Shown here piece by piece: positions 16,528-25,674 of a DNA stretch of 36,552 bases (its first letter is position 1; every line of letters starts with the position of its first letter). The stretch covers positions 1-36,552 of the forward strand of contig JAMPAW010000020.1 of the NCBI GenBank assembly GCA_023666975.1. Direction: 5' to 3'. The stretch is from Clostridium sp. GTDB taxonomy: Bacteria > Bacillota_A > Clostridia > Lachnospirales > Lachnospiraceae. Below the pieces are notes generated by a model that was given only the letters and a program-made list of their open reading frames with translations, had not been told where the DNA came from and did not search any database. Both the position numbers and the translations under genes were made by a program.

Positions 16528-18729
16528 ATGGCAGCTAAGAAAAAGCGGTTTCTCGCAAGAATGAAAATAAAGTTAATTGTTGTAATCGTTTTATTTACGG
16601 TGTTTCTGTTCTTTTTGATTTTTCAAATTGCGAGAATCAACTTAAAGGACGGAAAACGATATGAGAAAATTGTGCTGGCGCAGCAAAGCTATGACAGCAT
16701 TGAGATTCCGTATCGCAGAGGAGATATTCTGGACCGCAACGGAACGCAGCTGGCCACCAGTGAAAAGGTTTATAACCTGATTATGGAACCCAAAAATGTA
16801 TTACAGAGTGATGAAGTAAAGGAAGCGACAATAGATGCGCTGACGCAGTACTTTAGTATTACGAAGGACGAGATCGAAAAGGCATTAGAGGATAAATCCT
16901 CGCTGTATAAAAAAATGCTGAAGAAGCTTACCTATGACCAGATAAAGCCCTTTGAAGAATTTATTGCAACAAAGGAAGGAAAAGAAGTTAAGGGAATCTG
17001 GTTTGAGGAAGAGTATCAGCGGTATTACCCCTACAATTCCCTTGCCTGCCATGCGATTGGCTTTACGGTCAGCGGCAATGTCGGACAGGGTGGAATTGAG
17101 GGTTATTACAGCAGTGAGTTAAATGGGGTTAACGGCCGGCAATACGGTTACCTTAACGATGATATGTCCGTGGAGAGGACGACAAAAGAGCCGGTAAACG
17201 GGTATAATCTTATTTCTACCATTGATGCCAATGCGCAGACGATTGTAGAGAAGAAAATATCCGCTTTTATGAACGAAACGGGTGCCAGAAATGTATCCGT
17301 GCTGGTAATGGAGCCAAACTCTGGCGAAGTGCTTGCAATGGCAAATTCAAACAGCTTTGATTTGAATGAGCCATATGAAGACAGTGCGATACAGTATCTG
17401 TTTGAGAATAAATATATCGACTATCTGTTAGATGATCAGTCGGTGAGAGCATATTTTAAAACAGATGAGGACGGCAGCTTGTCGGAAGAAAAGGCGGCAC
17501 TGAAAGCAGTATTGGAAAATAAGGATATCGCAGCAACGGATAAAATCAACAGCCTGACAGAAGAGTTCCGGCTGCTGTGCATGAACAAAGCGTGGAGAAA
17601 TTATATTATCTCTGACGGTTTTGAACCGGGTTCCACCTATAAAACCTTTAACATTGCGGGTGCAGTGGAGGACAGTGTGCTGTTAGGCGATGAGACGTTT
17701 TTCTGCGGCGGCGAGCTTGAGGTTGAGGATTACACGATCAAATGCCATAACCATAACGGACATGGACAGGTGACGATCGAACAGGCATTGATGCAGTCCT
17801 GCAATGTGGCGTTAATGCAGATTGCCCAGGCAGAAGGGCGTAATACCTTTTCAAAATATCAGGATGTATTTGGTTTCGGGAAGAGGACCTATGTAGATTT
17901 GGAAGGAGAAGCGAAAGGGCTGATTTATGACGAAGCCGGATTGAATCCGGTGGAGCTTGCGACCTCTTCCTTTGGACAGGGACTTACGGTGACGATGATG
18001 CAGATTGGAACGGCATTCTGTTCCGTGATCAATGGTGGAAATTATTATGAACCGCATCTGGTAAAGCAGATTGTCGATGAAAACGGAGGAATCATCAACA
18101 ATATTGAGCCTACCGTTTTGCGGAAGACGATTTCGGCAGAGACATCTGCATTTATGCGCAATGCGCTTTTTGAAGTGGTAAACAACGGTACAGCGCAAAA
18201 GGCGAAGGTCGAGGGTTACACGATTGGCGGCAAAACAGGTACGGCGGAAAAGCTGCCGAGAGGTAACAATAAATATCTATTGTCGTTTATCGGTTTTGCG
18301 CCGGTGGAAAATCCGCAGCTTGTCGTATATGTGACAGTCGACGAACCAAGCGTGGAGGATCAGGCAAATTCGGGTCTTGGTACGATTATTGCGCAGTCTA
18401 TATTTGAAGAACTGCTTCCTTATATGAACATTTACCAGTCAGAAGATGTACAAAAAAGCGGCGATCCCAATGTCGGAGATGAAGTGGCAACGCCGGTATA
18501 TGATGGAGCAGCACCGGATAATGAACTTGCCGGACAGGATACAGAGGCAGGCGGGGAAAATCCGGAAGACGGAACACAGGATACGACAGTGCCGGAAACA
18601 ACGGCACCGGAGGATAGCCAGGATAACGGTGGAGGCGAAACACCTCCGGAAAATGCCGGTGATAGTACTGCTGCGGAGGGCGGAGCGGACGCCGGCAATC
18701 CGGAACAGACGCCGGCACCGGAACAATGA
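16528..18729 (+). CDS. Class B penicillin-binding protein (FtsI/SpoVD type) with acidic tail
   Basis: This 733-residue protein has a basic N-terminus, one signal-anchor helix (about 12-35), a PBP dimerisation domain (about 55-215) and a transpeptidase domain (about 230-630). The active-site motifs are intact: S369-T-Y-K372, S424-C-N426 and K569-T-G-T572. It crosslinks peptidoglycan at the septum, working with FtsW. An insertion of about 65 residues (about 285-350) separates the domain's first strands from the SxxK. The last 95 residues are an acidic Pro/Thr/Glu/Gly-rich tail that looks disordered; no PASTA domain is present, unlike many SpoVD/Pbp2B proteins. It may be the vegetative FtsI or the spore-specific SpoVD; sequence alone does not decide. 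Confidence 0.93.
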   Translation: MAAKKKRFLARMKIKLIVVIVLFTVFLFFLIFQIARINLKDGKRYEKIVLAQQSYDSIEIPYRRGDILDRNGTQLATSEKVYNLIMEPKNVLQSDEVKEATIDALTQYFSITKDEIEKALEDKSSLYKKMLKKLTYDQIKPFEEFIATKEGKEVKGIWFEEEYQRYYPYNSLACHAIGFTVSGNVGQGGIEGYYSSELNGVNGRQYGYLNDDMSVERTTKEPVNGYNLISTIDANAQTIVEKKISAFMNETGARNVSVLVMEPNSGEVLAMANSNSFDLNEPYEDSAIQYLFENKYIDYLLDDQSVRAYFKTDEDGSLSEEKAALKAVLENKDIAATDKINSLTEEFRLLCMNKAWRNYIISDGFEPGSTYKTFNIAGAVEDSVLLGDETFFCGGELEVEDYTIKCHNHNGHGQVTIEQALMQSCNVALMQIAQAEGRNTFSKYQDVFGFGKRTYVDLEGEAKGLIYDEAGLNPVELATSSFGQGLTVTMMQIGTAFCSVINGGNYYEPHLVKQIVDENGGIINNIEPTVLRKTISAETSAFMRNALFEVVNNGTAQKAKVEGYTIGGKTGTAEKLPRGNNKYLLSFIGFAPVENPQLVVYVTVDEPSVEDQANSGLGTIIAQSIFEELLPYMNIYQSEDVQKSGDPNVGDEVATPVYDGAAPDNELAGQDTEAGGENPEDGTQDTTVPETTAPEDSQDNGGGETPPENAGDSTAAEGGADAGNPEQTPAPEQ

Positions 18730-18883
18730 TATTCAGTTTGGAACCGCAGGTGGCAGGTTCTGTTAGATTGTTAAGGCATGGGTTGCTTGGGGAGAAGTAA
18801 TTCATGCCTGGGTTTTCTATTTGAAAGGAATATCCGATTCGGGTTTGTAATATGTTAATAGTAAAGAAGTCACAGGAAGTCCT
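18730..18883 (+). other. Intergenic hairpins between the two PBP genes
   Basis: Two small inverted repeats are seen: GAACC/GGTTC (18741-18745 with 18756-18760) and AGGCATG/CATGCCT (18774-18780 with 18803-18809), the latter followed by GGGTTTTC. They could weaken read-through. A possible but poor promoter (TTGAAA at 18821) follows. Confidence 0.35.
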
Positions 18884-20761
18884 ATGCATAAGACATTTAC
18901 TCGAAAAAAGATAGTTGTTTGTGCTTTTTTCATCATTGCGGCATTGATTTCGCTTGTGTTTAGAATGGGTTATTTAATGGTAGCCAAATCGGAATATTAT
19001 CTGGATAAAGCGGAGGCGTTACATGACCGGGAGCGCAGCATTAAAGCAAAGCGCGGCTGCATTTATGACCGCAACGGTGTGGAGCTGGCAGGGAATAAAC
19101 CGGTATGTTCGATTTCGGTAATCCATTCGCAGATTACTGATGAGGAAGCAGTGGTAAATGCGCTTTGCAGTATATTGTCACTTGACGAGGAGACTGTAAG
19201 GAAAAAGGTTCAGGCAAATACTATCCGGGAAAAAATTAAGAGCAATGTGGATAAGGACACTGCCGACAGCCTGAGGGAACTGAATCTCGACGGAGTGATG
19301 ATTGACGAGGATTATAAGCGGTATTACCCTTTTGATTCGCTGGCAAGCAAGGTGCTTGGCTTTACCGGTTCCGACAATCAGGGAATTGTAGGACTGGAAG
19401 TGGAATATGAGGAGACACTGGCGGGAATACCCGGAAGCATTCTCACGCTGACGGATGCAAACGGATTGGAAATTGAAAATGAAGCGGAGAGCAGAATTGA
19501 ACCGATATCGGGGAATAATCTTTATACGACGATAGATGTTAATATACAGAAATACGCTGAACAGGCGGCAACAAAGGTGTTGAAAGCAAAGCAGGCCAAA
19601 AGGGTGTCCGTGGTATTGATGAATCCACAAAACGGAGAGATTTATGCCATGGTCAATGTGCCGGAATATAATTTGAATGAACCCTACAAATTAGTATATG
19701 TAGAAGATTTATACAGCAAGACGGCAGCGCAGGACACGGAGGAGACAACGAAGGAGGAACCGGGTCCGGAGGAAGAGCAGGAAAAGGAGAGCGAAAGCCG
19801 CAAATCAGAGGAGCAGATGACGGAAAAGGAAAAACAGGATGCACTGAACAATATGTGGCGGAATTTCTGTATCAATGATACTTATGAACCCGGCTCCACG
19901 TTTAAGCTGGTGACTGCCACCGCTGCTTTGGAAGAAGACGTAGTGAAACTGGAGGACACGTTTAGCTGTCCGGGTTTTCGGATTGTCGAGGACAGGAAAA
20001 TCCGCTGCCATAAGGTAGGCGGGCATGGAACAGAGACCTTTAAGGAGGGAATTATGAATTCCTGCAATCCGGTCTTTATGGATGTAGGAGCAAGAGTGGG
20101 CGTTGCCAATATGTATAAAAATTATCAAAAGCTGGGGCTGTTTGAAAAAACGGGAGTGGATTTGCCCGGAGAGGCCTCTTCGATTATGCATAAACAGGAG
20201 AATGTCAAGGCCGTGGAGCTGGCAACGATGAGTTTTGGCCAGTCCTTTCAGATTACACCGTTACAGCTGTTAAGGGCAGCCAGTGCCGCAATAAATGGCG
20301 GGACGCTGATTACACCGCATTTTGGCATGTATGCCGAGGACGAAAACGGAAATCAGGTGGCCGAGTTTTCCTATGCAGCAAAAAGCGGGGCAATCAGAGA
20401 AGAGACTTCGGAGACGATGAAGGAACTGTTAGAGGCTGTTGTGTCTGAAGGCTCCGGCAGTAAGGGACAGGTCGAAGGCTATCGCGTCGGCGGGAAAACG
20501 GCAACCTCGGAAAAACTTCCGCGGGGGAACGGAAAATATATCTCTTCCTTTCTTGGATTTGCACCGGCAAATAATCCCCAGGTTATCGGTATCATTTTAA
20601 TTGATGAGCCGGTCGGTATCTATTACGGAGGAACCATTGCAGCTCCGGTAATGTCGGAAATGTTTTCCAATATTCTTCCGTATCTGGGCATAGAAGCAGA
20701 TTATTCCGAGGAGGATACCGAGACTGTGTTTTCCGTCGATTTTGAAGATACTGTGGAATAA
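18884..20761 (+). CDS. Second class B penicillin-binding protein (FtsI/SpoVD type)
   Basis: This 625-residue protein has a signal-anchor helix (about 9-33), a dimerisation domain (about 45-205) and a transpeptidase domain (about 215-600). S338-T-F-K341 and S393-C-N395 are intact, but the third motif reads K538-T-A540-T541 instead of KTGT. A strongly acidic, low-complexity insertion (about 283-318, mostly Glu, Lys, Thr and Ser) precedes the SxxK region. It is a paralogue of the preceding gene: both share YYPF/YYPY, GTAT or GGKT motifs and LPRGN after the third motif. One of the pair probably serves vegetative septation and the other sporulation. AGGAAG precedes the ATG. The KTAT change could lower or retune beta-lactam and substrate binding. 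Confidence 0.93.
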   Translation: MHKTFTRKKIVVCAFFIIAALISLVFRMGYLMVAKSEYYLDKAEALHDRERSIKAKRGCIYDRNGVELAGNKPVCSISVIHSQITDEEAVVNALCSILSLDEETVRKKVQANTIREKIKSNVDKDTADSLRELNLDGVMIDEDYKRYYPFDSLASKVLGFTGSDNQGIVGLEVEYEETLAGIPGSILTLTDANGLEIENEAESRIEPISGNNLYTTIDVNIQKYAEQAATKVLKAKQAKRVSVVLMNPQNGEIYAMVNVPEYNLNEPYKLVYVEDLYSKTAAQDTEETTKEEPGPEEEQEKESESRKSEEQMTEKEKQDALNNMWRNFCINDTYEPGSTFKLVTATAALEEDVVKLEDTFSCPGFRIVEDRKIRCHKVGGHGTETFKEGIMNSCNPVFMDVGARVGVANMYKNYQKLGLFEKTGVDLPGEASSIMHKQENVKAVELATMSFGQSFQITPLQLLRAASAAINGGTLITPHFGMYAEDENGNQVAEFSYAAKSGAIREETSETMKELLEAVVSEGSGSKGQVEGYRVGGKTATSEKLPRGNGKYISSFLGFAPANNPQVIGIILIDEPVGIYYGGTIAAPVMSEMFSNILPYLGIEADYSEEDTETVFSVDFEDTVE

Positions 20762-20786
20762 AAATATCGACAGTGTTACAGGAAGG

Positions 20787-20815
20787 TTGATAAAATGCAA
20801 AAAAAGAATTATACT
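20787..20815 (+). promoter_or_regulatory. Possible internal promoter before mraY
   Basis: TTGATA (20787-20792), a 17-bp spacer and TATACT (20810-20815), about 33 nt before mraY. The hexamers are good, so mraY and later genes may have an extra transcription input inside the cluster. Confidence 0.55.
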
Positions 20816-20845
20816 ACTAGGGTTAAAGAAATTACAAAAGGGTAG
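20795..20845 (+). CDS. Possible 16-residue leader ORF before mraY
   Basis: An ATG at 20795 preceded by AGGAAGG (8-nt spacing) opens a 16-codon frame rich in Lys/Thr that ends with TAG at 20843-20845, 2 nt before the mraY ATG. It overlaps the putative internal promoter, so both cannot be fully used on one transcript. It may be chance; translational coupling to mraY is the alternative. Confidence 0.25.
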   Translation: MQKKNYTTRVKEITKG

Positions 20846-20847
20846 GA

Positions 20848-21813
20848 ATGATTATGAAAATGGATTTTACAGTGTTAGCACCAATATTAATTGCATTTGG
20901 TATCAGTATGGTTCTCTGTCCGATTCTGATACCGTTTTTGAAAAAATTGAAATTTGGACAGTTTGTCCGGGACGACGGGCCGGAATCCCATTTAAAAAAG
21001 TCGGGAACGCCGACAATGGGCGGTTTGATTATTCTGTGCAGCATTGTCATCACCTCGTTTTTCTATGTCAGGACGAATCCGGTAATCCTGCCGGTTTTGT
21101 TTGTGACATTGGGCTTTGGTCTGGTAGGATTTCTCGACGATTACATTAAGGTGGTGATGAAGCGTTCAATGGGGCTGCACGCATGGCAGAAGATGATTGG
21201 ACAGTTTCTTATCACTGCCATATTTGCCTGTTATCTGGTAAAATATACCGAGGTTGGAACGGCGGTAATCATTCCCTTTGGCGGCGGATATGAGTGGGAT
21301 TTGGGCTTTTGGTATTATCCCTTTTTGTTCTTTGTCGTTATCGGGACCGTGAACGGAACCAATTTCACGGACGGTTTGGACGGTTTGCTGTCCTCCATCA
21401 CCGTGCTGACGGCTACGTTTTTTACCGTGGTCGCCATTGGCACTGCGTCGGGACTTGAGCCGGTTACCTGTGCGGCAGTGGGAGCATTGCTGGGATTTCT
21501 CGTTTATAATGTCTATCCGGCGAAGGTGTTTATGGGGGATACCGGTTCTCTTGCTCTGGGCGGTCTGATTGCCTCGACGGCAATTATGTTAAGGATGCCG
21601 ATTTACATTGTGATTGTAGGGTTTATCTATTTTGTCGAGGTGCTGTCTGTGATTATTCAGGTTGTGTACTTTAAAAAGACGGGTAAGCGCATATTTAAAA
21701 TGGCGCCGATTCATCATCATTTTGAACTTTCCGGCTGGCCGGAGACGAAGGTTGTTGCCATTTTTGCCATTGTGACAGCGATTCTTTGCCTGGTTGGCCT
21801 GGTGGCACTTTAA
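20848..21813 (+). CDS. mraY: Phospho-MurNAc-pentapeptide transferase
   Basis: This 321-residue polytopic protein has about ten hydrophobic helices. MraY signatures seen are GFLDDYIK (about residues 92-99), NFTDGLDGL (about 171-179), FMGDTGSLALGG (about 228-239) and the PIHHHFE loop near residue 288. It attaches the UDP-MurNAc-pentapeptide to undecaprenyl phosphate, making lipid I at the inner membrane face. ATG 20848 and ATG 20854 each have a nearby GGG/AGGA element, so the start is uncertain by two codons. The gene ends 10 nt before murD. Confidence 0.97.
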   Translation: MIMKMDFTVLAPILIAFGISMVLCPILIPFLKKLKFGQFVRDDGPESHLKKSGTPTMGGLIILCSIVITSFFYVRTNPVILPVLFVTLGFGLVGFLDDYIKVVMKRSMGLHAWQKMIGQFLITAIFACYLVKYTEVGTAVIIPFGGGYEWDLGFWYYPFLFFVVIGTVNGTNFTDGLDGLLSSITVLTATFFTVVAIGTASGLEPVTCAAVGALLGFLVYNVYPAKVFMGDTGSLALGGLIASTAIMLRMPIYIVIVGFIYFVEVLSVIIQVVYFKKTGKRIFKMAPIHHHFELSGWPETKVVAIFAIVTAILCLVGLVAL

Positions 21814-21823
21814 GGAGGAGATT

Positions 21824-23188
21824 ATGGATTATCATAAAAAGATACTGATTATCGGTACAGGGATAAGTGGAATAAATGCAGGCCGGTTACTGTTAAAAAA
21901 AGGAGCAGAGATTACGCTCTATGATGACAAAACTTCTCTGGATACCGCAGAGCTTCTGTCGCATTTTGAAAAGGCGGAAAATATTCATGTCGTGTTGGGG
22001 GAGCTTAGCGGGGAACTTTTTGCGGAAACGGAATTGGCGGTAATCAGTCCGGGTGTGCCTGTGGATTGTCCTACAGCGGAGAAGATAAGAGCGTGTGGTA
22101 TTCCGATTTGGAGTGAGATAGAGCTGGCCTATCATGCTGGGGCAGGAAAACTGGCGGCAATCACGGGAACGAACGGTAAGACAACAACAACGTCACTGGT
22201 AGGAGAAATATTTAAAGCATATACGGACAATAGCTTCATGGTAGGCAATATCGGTATTCCGTATACGGAGGTGGCGCTGCAGATGGATGAGGAATCCTAT
22301 ACTGTAGCAGAGGTTTCTTCTTTTCAGTTAGAGACGATTGTTGATTTTAAACCGCATGTCAGTGCCGTTTTAAATGTGACACCGGATCATTTAAACCGTC
22401 ACTATACAATGGAAAATTATGCTTCGGTAAAGCTGGACGTCTGTAAAAACCAGAGTGAAGAGGATTATCTGGTGTTAAACTATGATGATGCGTTGACAAG
22501 AGCGATGGCAGATGATGAGCGGGTGAAGGCGAAGGTGGTATTTTTCAGCCGGTTGCATCAGTTAGAAAATGGTGTCTGCTTAGAAGGAGATATGATTGTA
22601 TTAAGGGAAAACGGTGCTGCGGTTAATGTTATCCGGCTGGACGAATTGATTCTGCTTGGCGCACATAATGTGGAGAATTATATGGCGGGGATTGCCGTTG
22701 CGCATTATATGGGAATCCCGCTGGAAACGATCGTGTCTGTGCTGAAGACGTTTAAAGGGGTGGCGCACCGTATAGAATTTGTAAGGGAGGTCGACGGTGT
22801 CGCCTATTATAACGATTCTAAAGGGACGAATCCCGATGCCGCAATCAAGGGCATTCAGGCAATGAACCGCCAGACGGTTCTCATCGGCGGCGGATATGAT
22901 AAAGGGGCAGAGTTCGACGAATGGATTAATGCCTTTGACGGCAAGGTGAAAAAACTGGTTCTCTTCGGCAAAACCGCAGAAAAGATAGCGGCAGCTGCCA
23001 GAAAATGTGGATTTGAGGAGTTTGTGTTTGTGGACACCTTAGAGGAGGCGGTTAAGTGCTGTGCCAAGGAGGCAAAACCGGGAGAGGCTGTGCTGCTGTC
23101 ACCGGCCTGTGCAAGCTGGGATATGTTTGAAAATTATGAACAACGCGGAGATATGTTTAAAAAATATGTAAATGAGTTAGGAGCATAA
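21824..23188 (+). CDS. murD: UDP-MurNAc-L-Ala:D-Glu ligase
   Basis: This 454-residue Mur ligase has three domains: an N-terminal Rossmann domain with GTGISGIN (about residues 11-18), a central ATPase domain with P-loop GTNGKT (115-120), and a C-terminal domain containing NDSKGTNPDA. It adds D-glutamate to UDP-MurNAc-L-alanine using ATP in the cytosol. The ATG at 21824 has a strong AAGGAGGAG and is preferred over the longer frame, which would overlap mraY. It lies 3 nt before ftsW. No murE, murF or murC is nearby. Confidence 0.97.
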   Translation: MDYHKKILIIGTGISGINAGRLLLKKGAEITLYDDKTSLDTAELLSHFEKAENIHVVLGELSGELFAETELAVISPGVPVDCPTAEKIRACGIPIWSEIELAYHAGAGKLAAITGTNGKTTTTSLVGEIFKAYTDNSFMVGNIGIPYTEVALQMDEESYTVAEVSSFQLETIVDFKPHVSAVLNVTPDHLNRHYTMENYASVKLDVCKNQSEEDYLVLNYDDALTRAMADDERVKAKVVFFSRLHQLENGVCLEGDMIVLRENGAAVNVIRLDELILLGAHNVENYMAGIAVAHYMGIPLETIVSVLKTFKGVAHRIEFVREVDGVAYYNDSKGTNPDAAIKGIQAMNRQTVLIGGGYDKGAEFDEWINAFDGKVKKLVLFGKTAEKIAAAARKCGFEEFVFVDTLEEAVKCCAKEAKPGEAVLLSPACASWDMFENYEQRGDMFKKYVNELGA

Positions 23189-23191
23189 TAT

Positions 23192-24349
23192 ATGGCAAAT
23201 AGAAATCCTCGTAGAAGAAAAAAAAAGAAATCTCTATTGGGGAAATTGTTTCCGAAGTTGTACAGGGGCAATTATTTTGATTACTCTCTGTTGTTTCTGG
23301 TGATTTTCCTGGTGATATTTGGATTGATTATGATTTACAGCACCAGTTCCTATACAGCGGAGTTAAAGGAAGGTGTACCTACATATTATCTGGTCCGGCA
23401 GGGAATCTTTGCAATATTTGGCTTTTTTGCCATGCTGATCGTGTCCTGTTTTGACTACCATTATTGGAAAAGACTTTCCGTGCCGCTGATTGGTTTAGGA
23501 ATTGTTTTGCTGCTCATCGTGCTGGTCTGGGGAATGGTTTCCCATGGCGCAGCCCGCTGGATTAAACTGGGTCCTATTTCTTTTCAGCCGTCGGAGCTGG
23601 CCAAGATAGCCATTATCCTTTATACTGCTCATGCAGCTACTGATAATGCGGCAAGGATTGGCCAATGGAAAAAAATGGTGCAGGTAATGCTGCTGCCAAT
23701 GATTACGATTATGCTGATTGCCAAGGAAAATCTAAGTACAGCGATTATTTGTGCGGCAATTACCATTATGATTGTCTTTGTTACCAGCCCCAAGATAAAA
23801 CCGTTTGTTGTGCTCGGCTTGTTTGTCGTTGCCGTGATGGGCTGTTTTCTCGCTTTCGCCTCTTACCGTCTGGACCGTATTAAAATATGGCTGCACCCGG
23901 AGGATTATGAAAAGGGATATCAGACATTGCAGTCACTATATGCGATAGGCTCCGGGGGACTGTTTGGAAAGGGTCTGGGACAGAGCATACAGAAGTTAGG
24001 GTTTATTCCGGAGTCCCATAATGATATGATTTTTTCGGTTATCTGTGAAGAACTGGGATTGTTTGGCGCCGCCTGCGTCATTGTGCTGTTTATCTTTTTG
24101 ATATGGCGCTGCGTGGTGATTGCGGTCAATGCAAAGGATTTATACGGAGCACTGATTGTTGTTGGCGTAGTCACGCATATTTCCGTACAGGTGATTGTCA
24201 ATATTGCTGTGGTTACCAATACATTTCCGCCAACCGGAGTACCGCTTCCGTTTATCAGCTACGGCGGAACGGCGCTGGTGGGGCTGTTGGTAGAGATCGG
24301 ACTGGTGCTTTCTGTGGCGAGACAAATTCCGATGCCGAAGGAATATTAG
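23192..24349 (+). CDS. ftsW: SEDS-family peptidoglycan polymerase
   Basis: This 385-residue SEDS protein has a very basic N-terminus (about 1-20) followed by about ten hydrophobic helices. Family landmarks include MVSHGAARWIKLG, FQPSELAKIA, PESHNDMIFSVICEELG and FPPTGVPLPFISYGG near the C-terminus. SEDS proteins polymerise glycan strands from lipid II and pair with a class B PBP. Its place after murD and two such PBPs marks it as the septal FtsW rather than RodA; SpoVE in spore formers is the same family and cannot be excluded. The following gap before murA has no clear terminator. Confidence 0.94.
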   Translation: MANRNPRRRKKKKSLLGKLFPKLYRGNYFDYSLLFLVIFLVIFGLIMIYSTSSYTAELKEGVPTYYLVRQGIFAIFGFFAMLIVSCFDYHYWKRLSVPLIGLGIVLLLIVLVWGMVSHGAARWIKLGPISFQPSELAKIAIILYTAHAATDNAARIGQWKKMVQVMLLPMITIMLIAKENLSTAIICAAITIMIVFVTSPKIKPFVVLGLFVVAVMGCFLAFASYRLDRIKIWLHPEDYEKGYQTLQSLYAIGSGGLFGKGLGQSIQKLGFIPESHNDMIFSVICEELGLFGAACVIVLFIFLIWRCVVIAVNAKDLYGALIVVGVVTHISVQVIVNIAVVTNTFPPTGVPLPFISYGGTALVGLLVEIGLVLSVARQIPMPKEY

Positions 24350-24423
24350 TGGTTGTCCTTGTGTCACATAATGAATGCTCCCGCATATGATATTATATAT
24401 GTTTGGGATTGGATGTGGCTTTC

Positions 24424-25674
24424 TTGAAGGCAATTAGTGTAAAAGAAGCGGTCAGACTAAAGGGAACAATCAGGATTCAGGGTTCAAAGAATACCATATT
24501 ACCGGTGATGGCAGCAACACTGCTTACTTCCGGGATATCGGTGATTCACAATTGCCCGATGATAGAAGATGTGCAGGTGATGTGCCGCCTGCTGGAGTGT
24601 TTACATATCAAAACCCGCTTGGAAAACAATGTGCTGACCGTGGATACGACGGAAGCCGCTTATGAGCCGCTTCCTTATGCTTTAACGGGAAAGCTCCGTT
24701 CCTCCGTTTTACTTTTAGGTCCTATGCTGGCCAGATGGCAGAGGGCGGAAATTGGCATGCCGGGAGGCTGCGCTATTGGTCTTAGGCCTGTGGATATCCA
24801 TTTGGAAGGCCTGATGAAGATGAATGTAGACGTGAGCCTGCATAGAGAGCAGTTATCCTGTAATACGTTTTATCTGCAGGGCTGTGAATATCATTTACGC
24901 TTTCCGAGTGTGGGAGCGACGGAAAATCTGTTGATGGCGGCAGTGGGCGCAAGGGGAAGAACCATTTTGCGGGGAGCGGCAAAAGAGCCGGAAATTATCG
25001 AGCTTTGCAATTATCTGTTGTCAATGGGTGCCCTGATTGAAGGGGTGGGAACCGACGTACTGATTATCAAGGGGACAAAGGAGCTGACTGCCAGTGATTA
25101 TTGTAACGTATATGACCGGATTGTTGCCGGAACATATCTGCTGATGGCGGCAGCAATACCGAGCGATATCCGGCTGTCCGGAATTGATGATATCCATTAT
25201 CTGAAAAATGTAATTAACACGGCCTCAAAGCTGGGAGTTAATGTGGTTAAGATTGAAGATTGTTTAAATGTGCAGTCTTTTGGCAAAGTGGAGGCGGGCA
25301 GCTTTCAAACCGGAATCTATCCGGAATTTCCCACTGATTTACAGCCGGTTCTGCTGACTGTGCTGCTGAAAGCAGAACAGAACAGTACAGTGACGGAGAC
25401 CGTGTTTGAAAAGAGATTTGGCATTGCCCGGGAATTAGAAAAGCTGGGGGCGTCCATTCAGATCAAAGGGCAGACGGCACTGGTTTCCGGCAATGCCGAG
25501 CTGCAGGGACATACCGTGAAAGCAACCGATTTGAGGCAGGGGGCGGCACTTGTGGCAGCCGGTGTTTTGAGCAGGGGATATACTACGGTTACGGATATTG
25601 GCTATATTGAACGCGGATATGAGAACATTGTCAGGGATTTGCAGTGTCTGGGAGTTGAGATTACCTATGTATAA
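24424..25674 (+). CDS. murA: UDP-GlcNAc 1-carboxyvinyltransferase
   Basis: This 416-residue EPSP-synthase-fold enzyme has intact catalytic residues: K22-N23 in QGSKN, Cys116 in PGGCAIG (the fosfomycin target), the FPTDLQP Asp, and DLRQGAAL near the end. It transfers enolpyruvate from PEP to UDP-GlcNAc, the first committed step of peptidoglycan synthesis. The TTG at 24424 is chosen because it puts KN at the same distance from the start as in E. coli MurA. Upstream in-frame TTG 24403 and GTG 24415 are alternatives with no better ribosome site. It overlaps the DivIB-like gene by 8 nt. It sits where murG/murC are found in many clusters. Confidence 0.93.
   Translation: MKAISVKEAVRLKGTIRIQGSKNTILPVMAATLLTSGISVIHNCPMIEDVQVMCRLLECLHIKTRLENNVLTVDTTEAAYEPLPYALTGKLRSSVLLLGPMLARWQRAEIGMPGGCAIGLRPVDIHLEGLMKMNVDVSLHREQLSCNTFYLQGCEYHLRFPSVGATENLLMAAVGARGRTILRGAAKEPEIIELCNYLLSMGALIEGVGTDVLIIKGTKELTASDYCNVYDRIVAGTYLLMAAAIPSDIRLSGIDDIHYLKNVINTASKLGVNVVKIEDCLNVQSFGKVEAGSFQTGIYPEFPTDLQPVLLTVLLKAEQNSTVTETVFEKRFGIARELEKLGASIQIKGQTALVSGNAELQGHTVKATDLRQGAALVAAGVLSRGYTTVTDIGYIERGYENIVRDLQCLGVEITYV

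Noticed and set aside
18398..18889. Antisense frames over the acidic PBP tail
   Set aside because: They arise from the repetitive Pro/Glu/Thr codons of the tail on the other strand and have no ribosome site or family feature.
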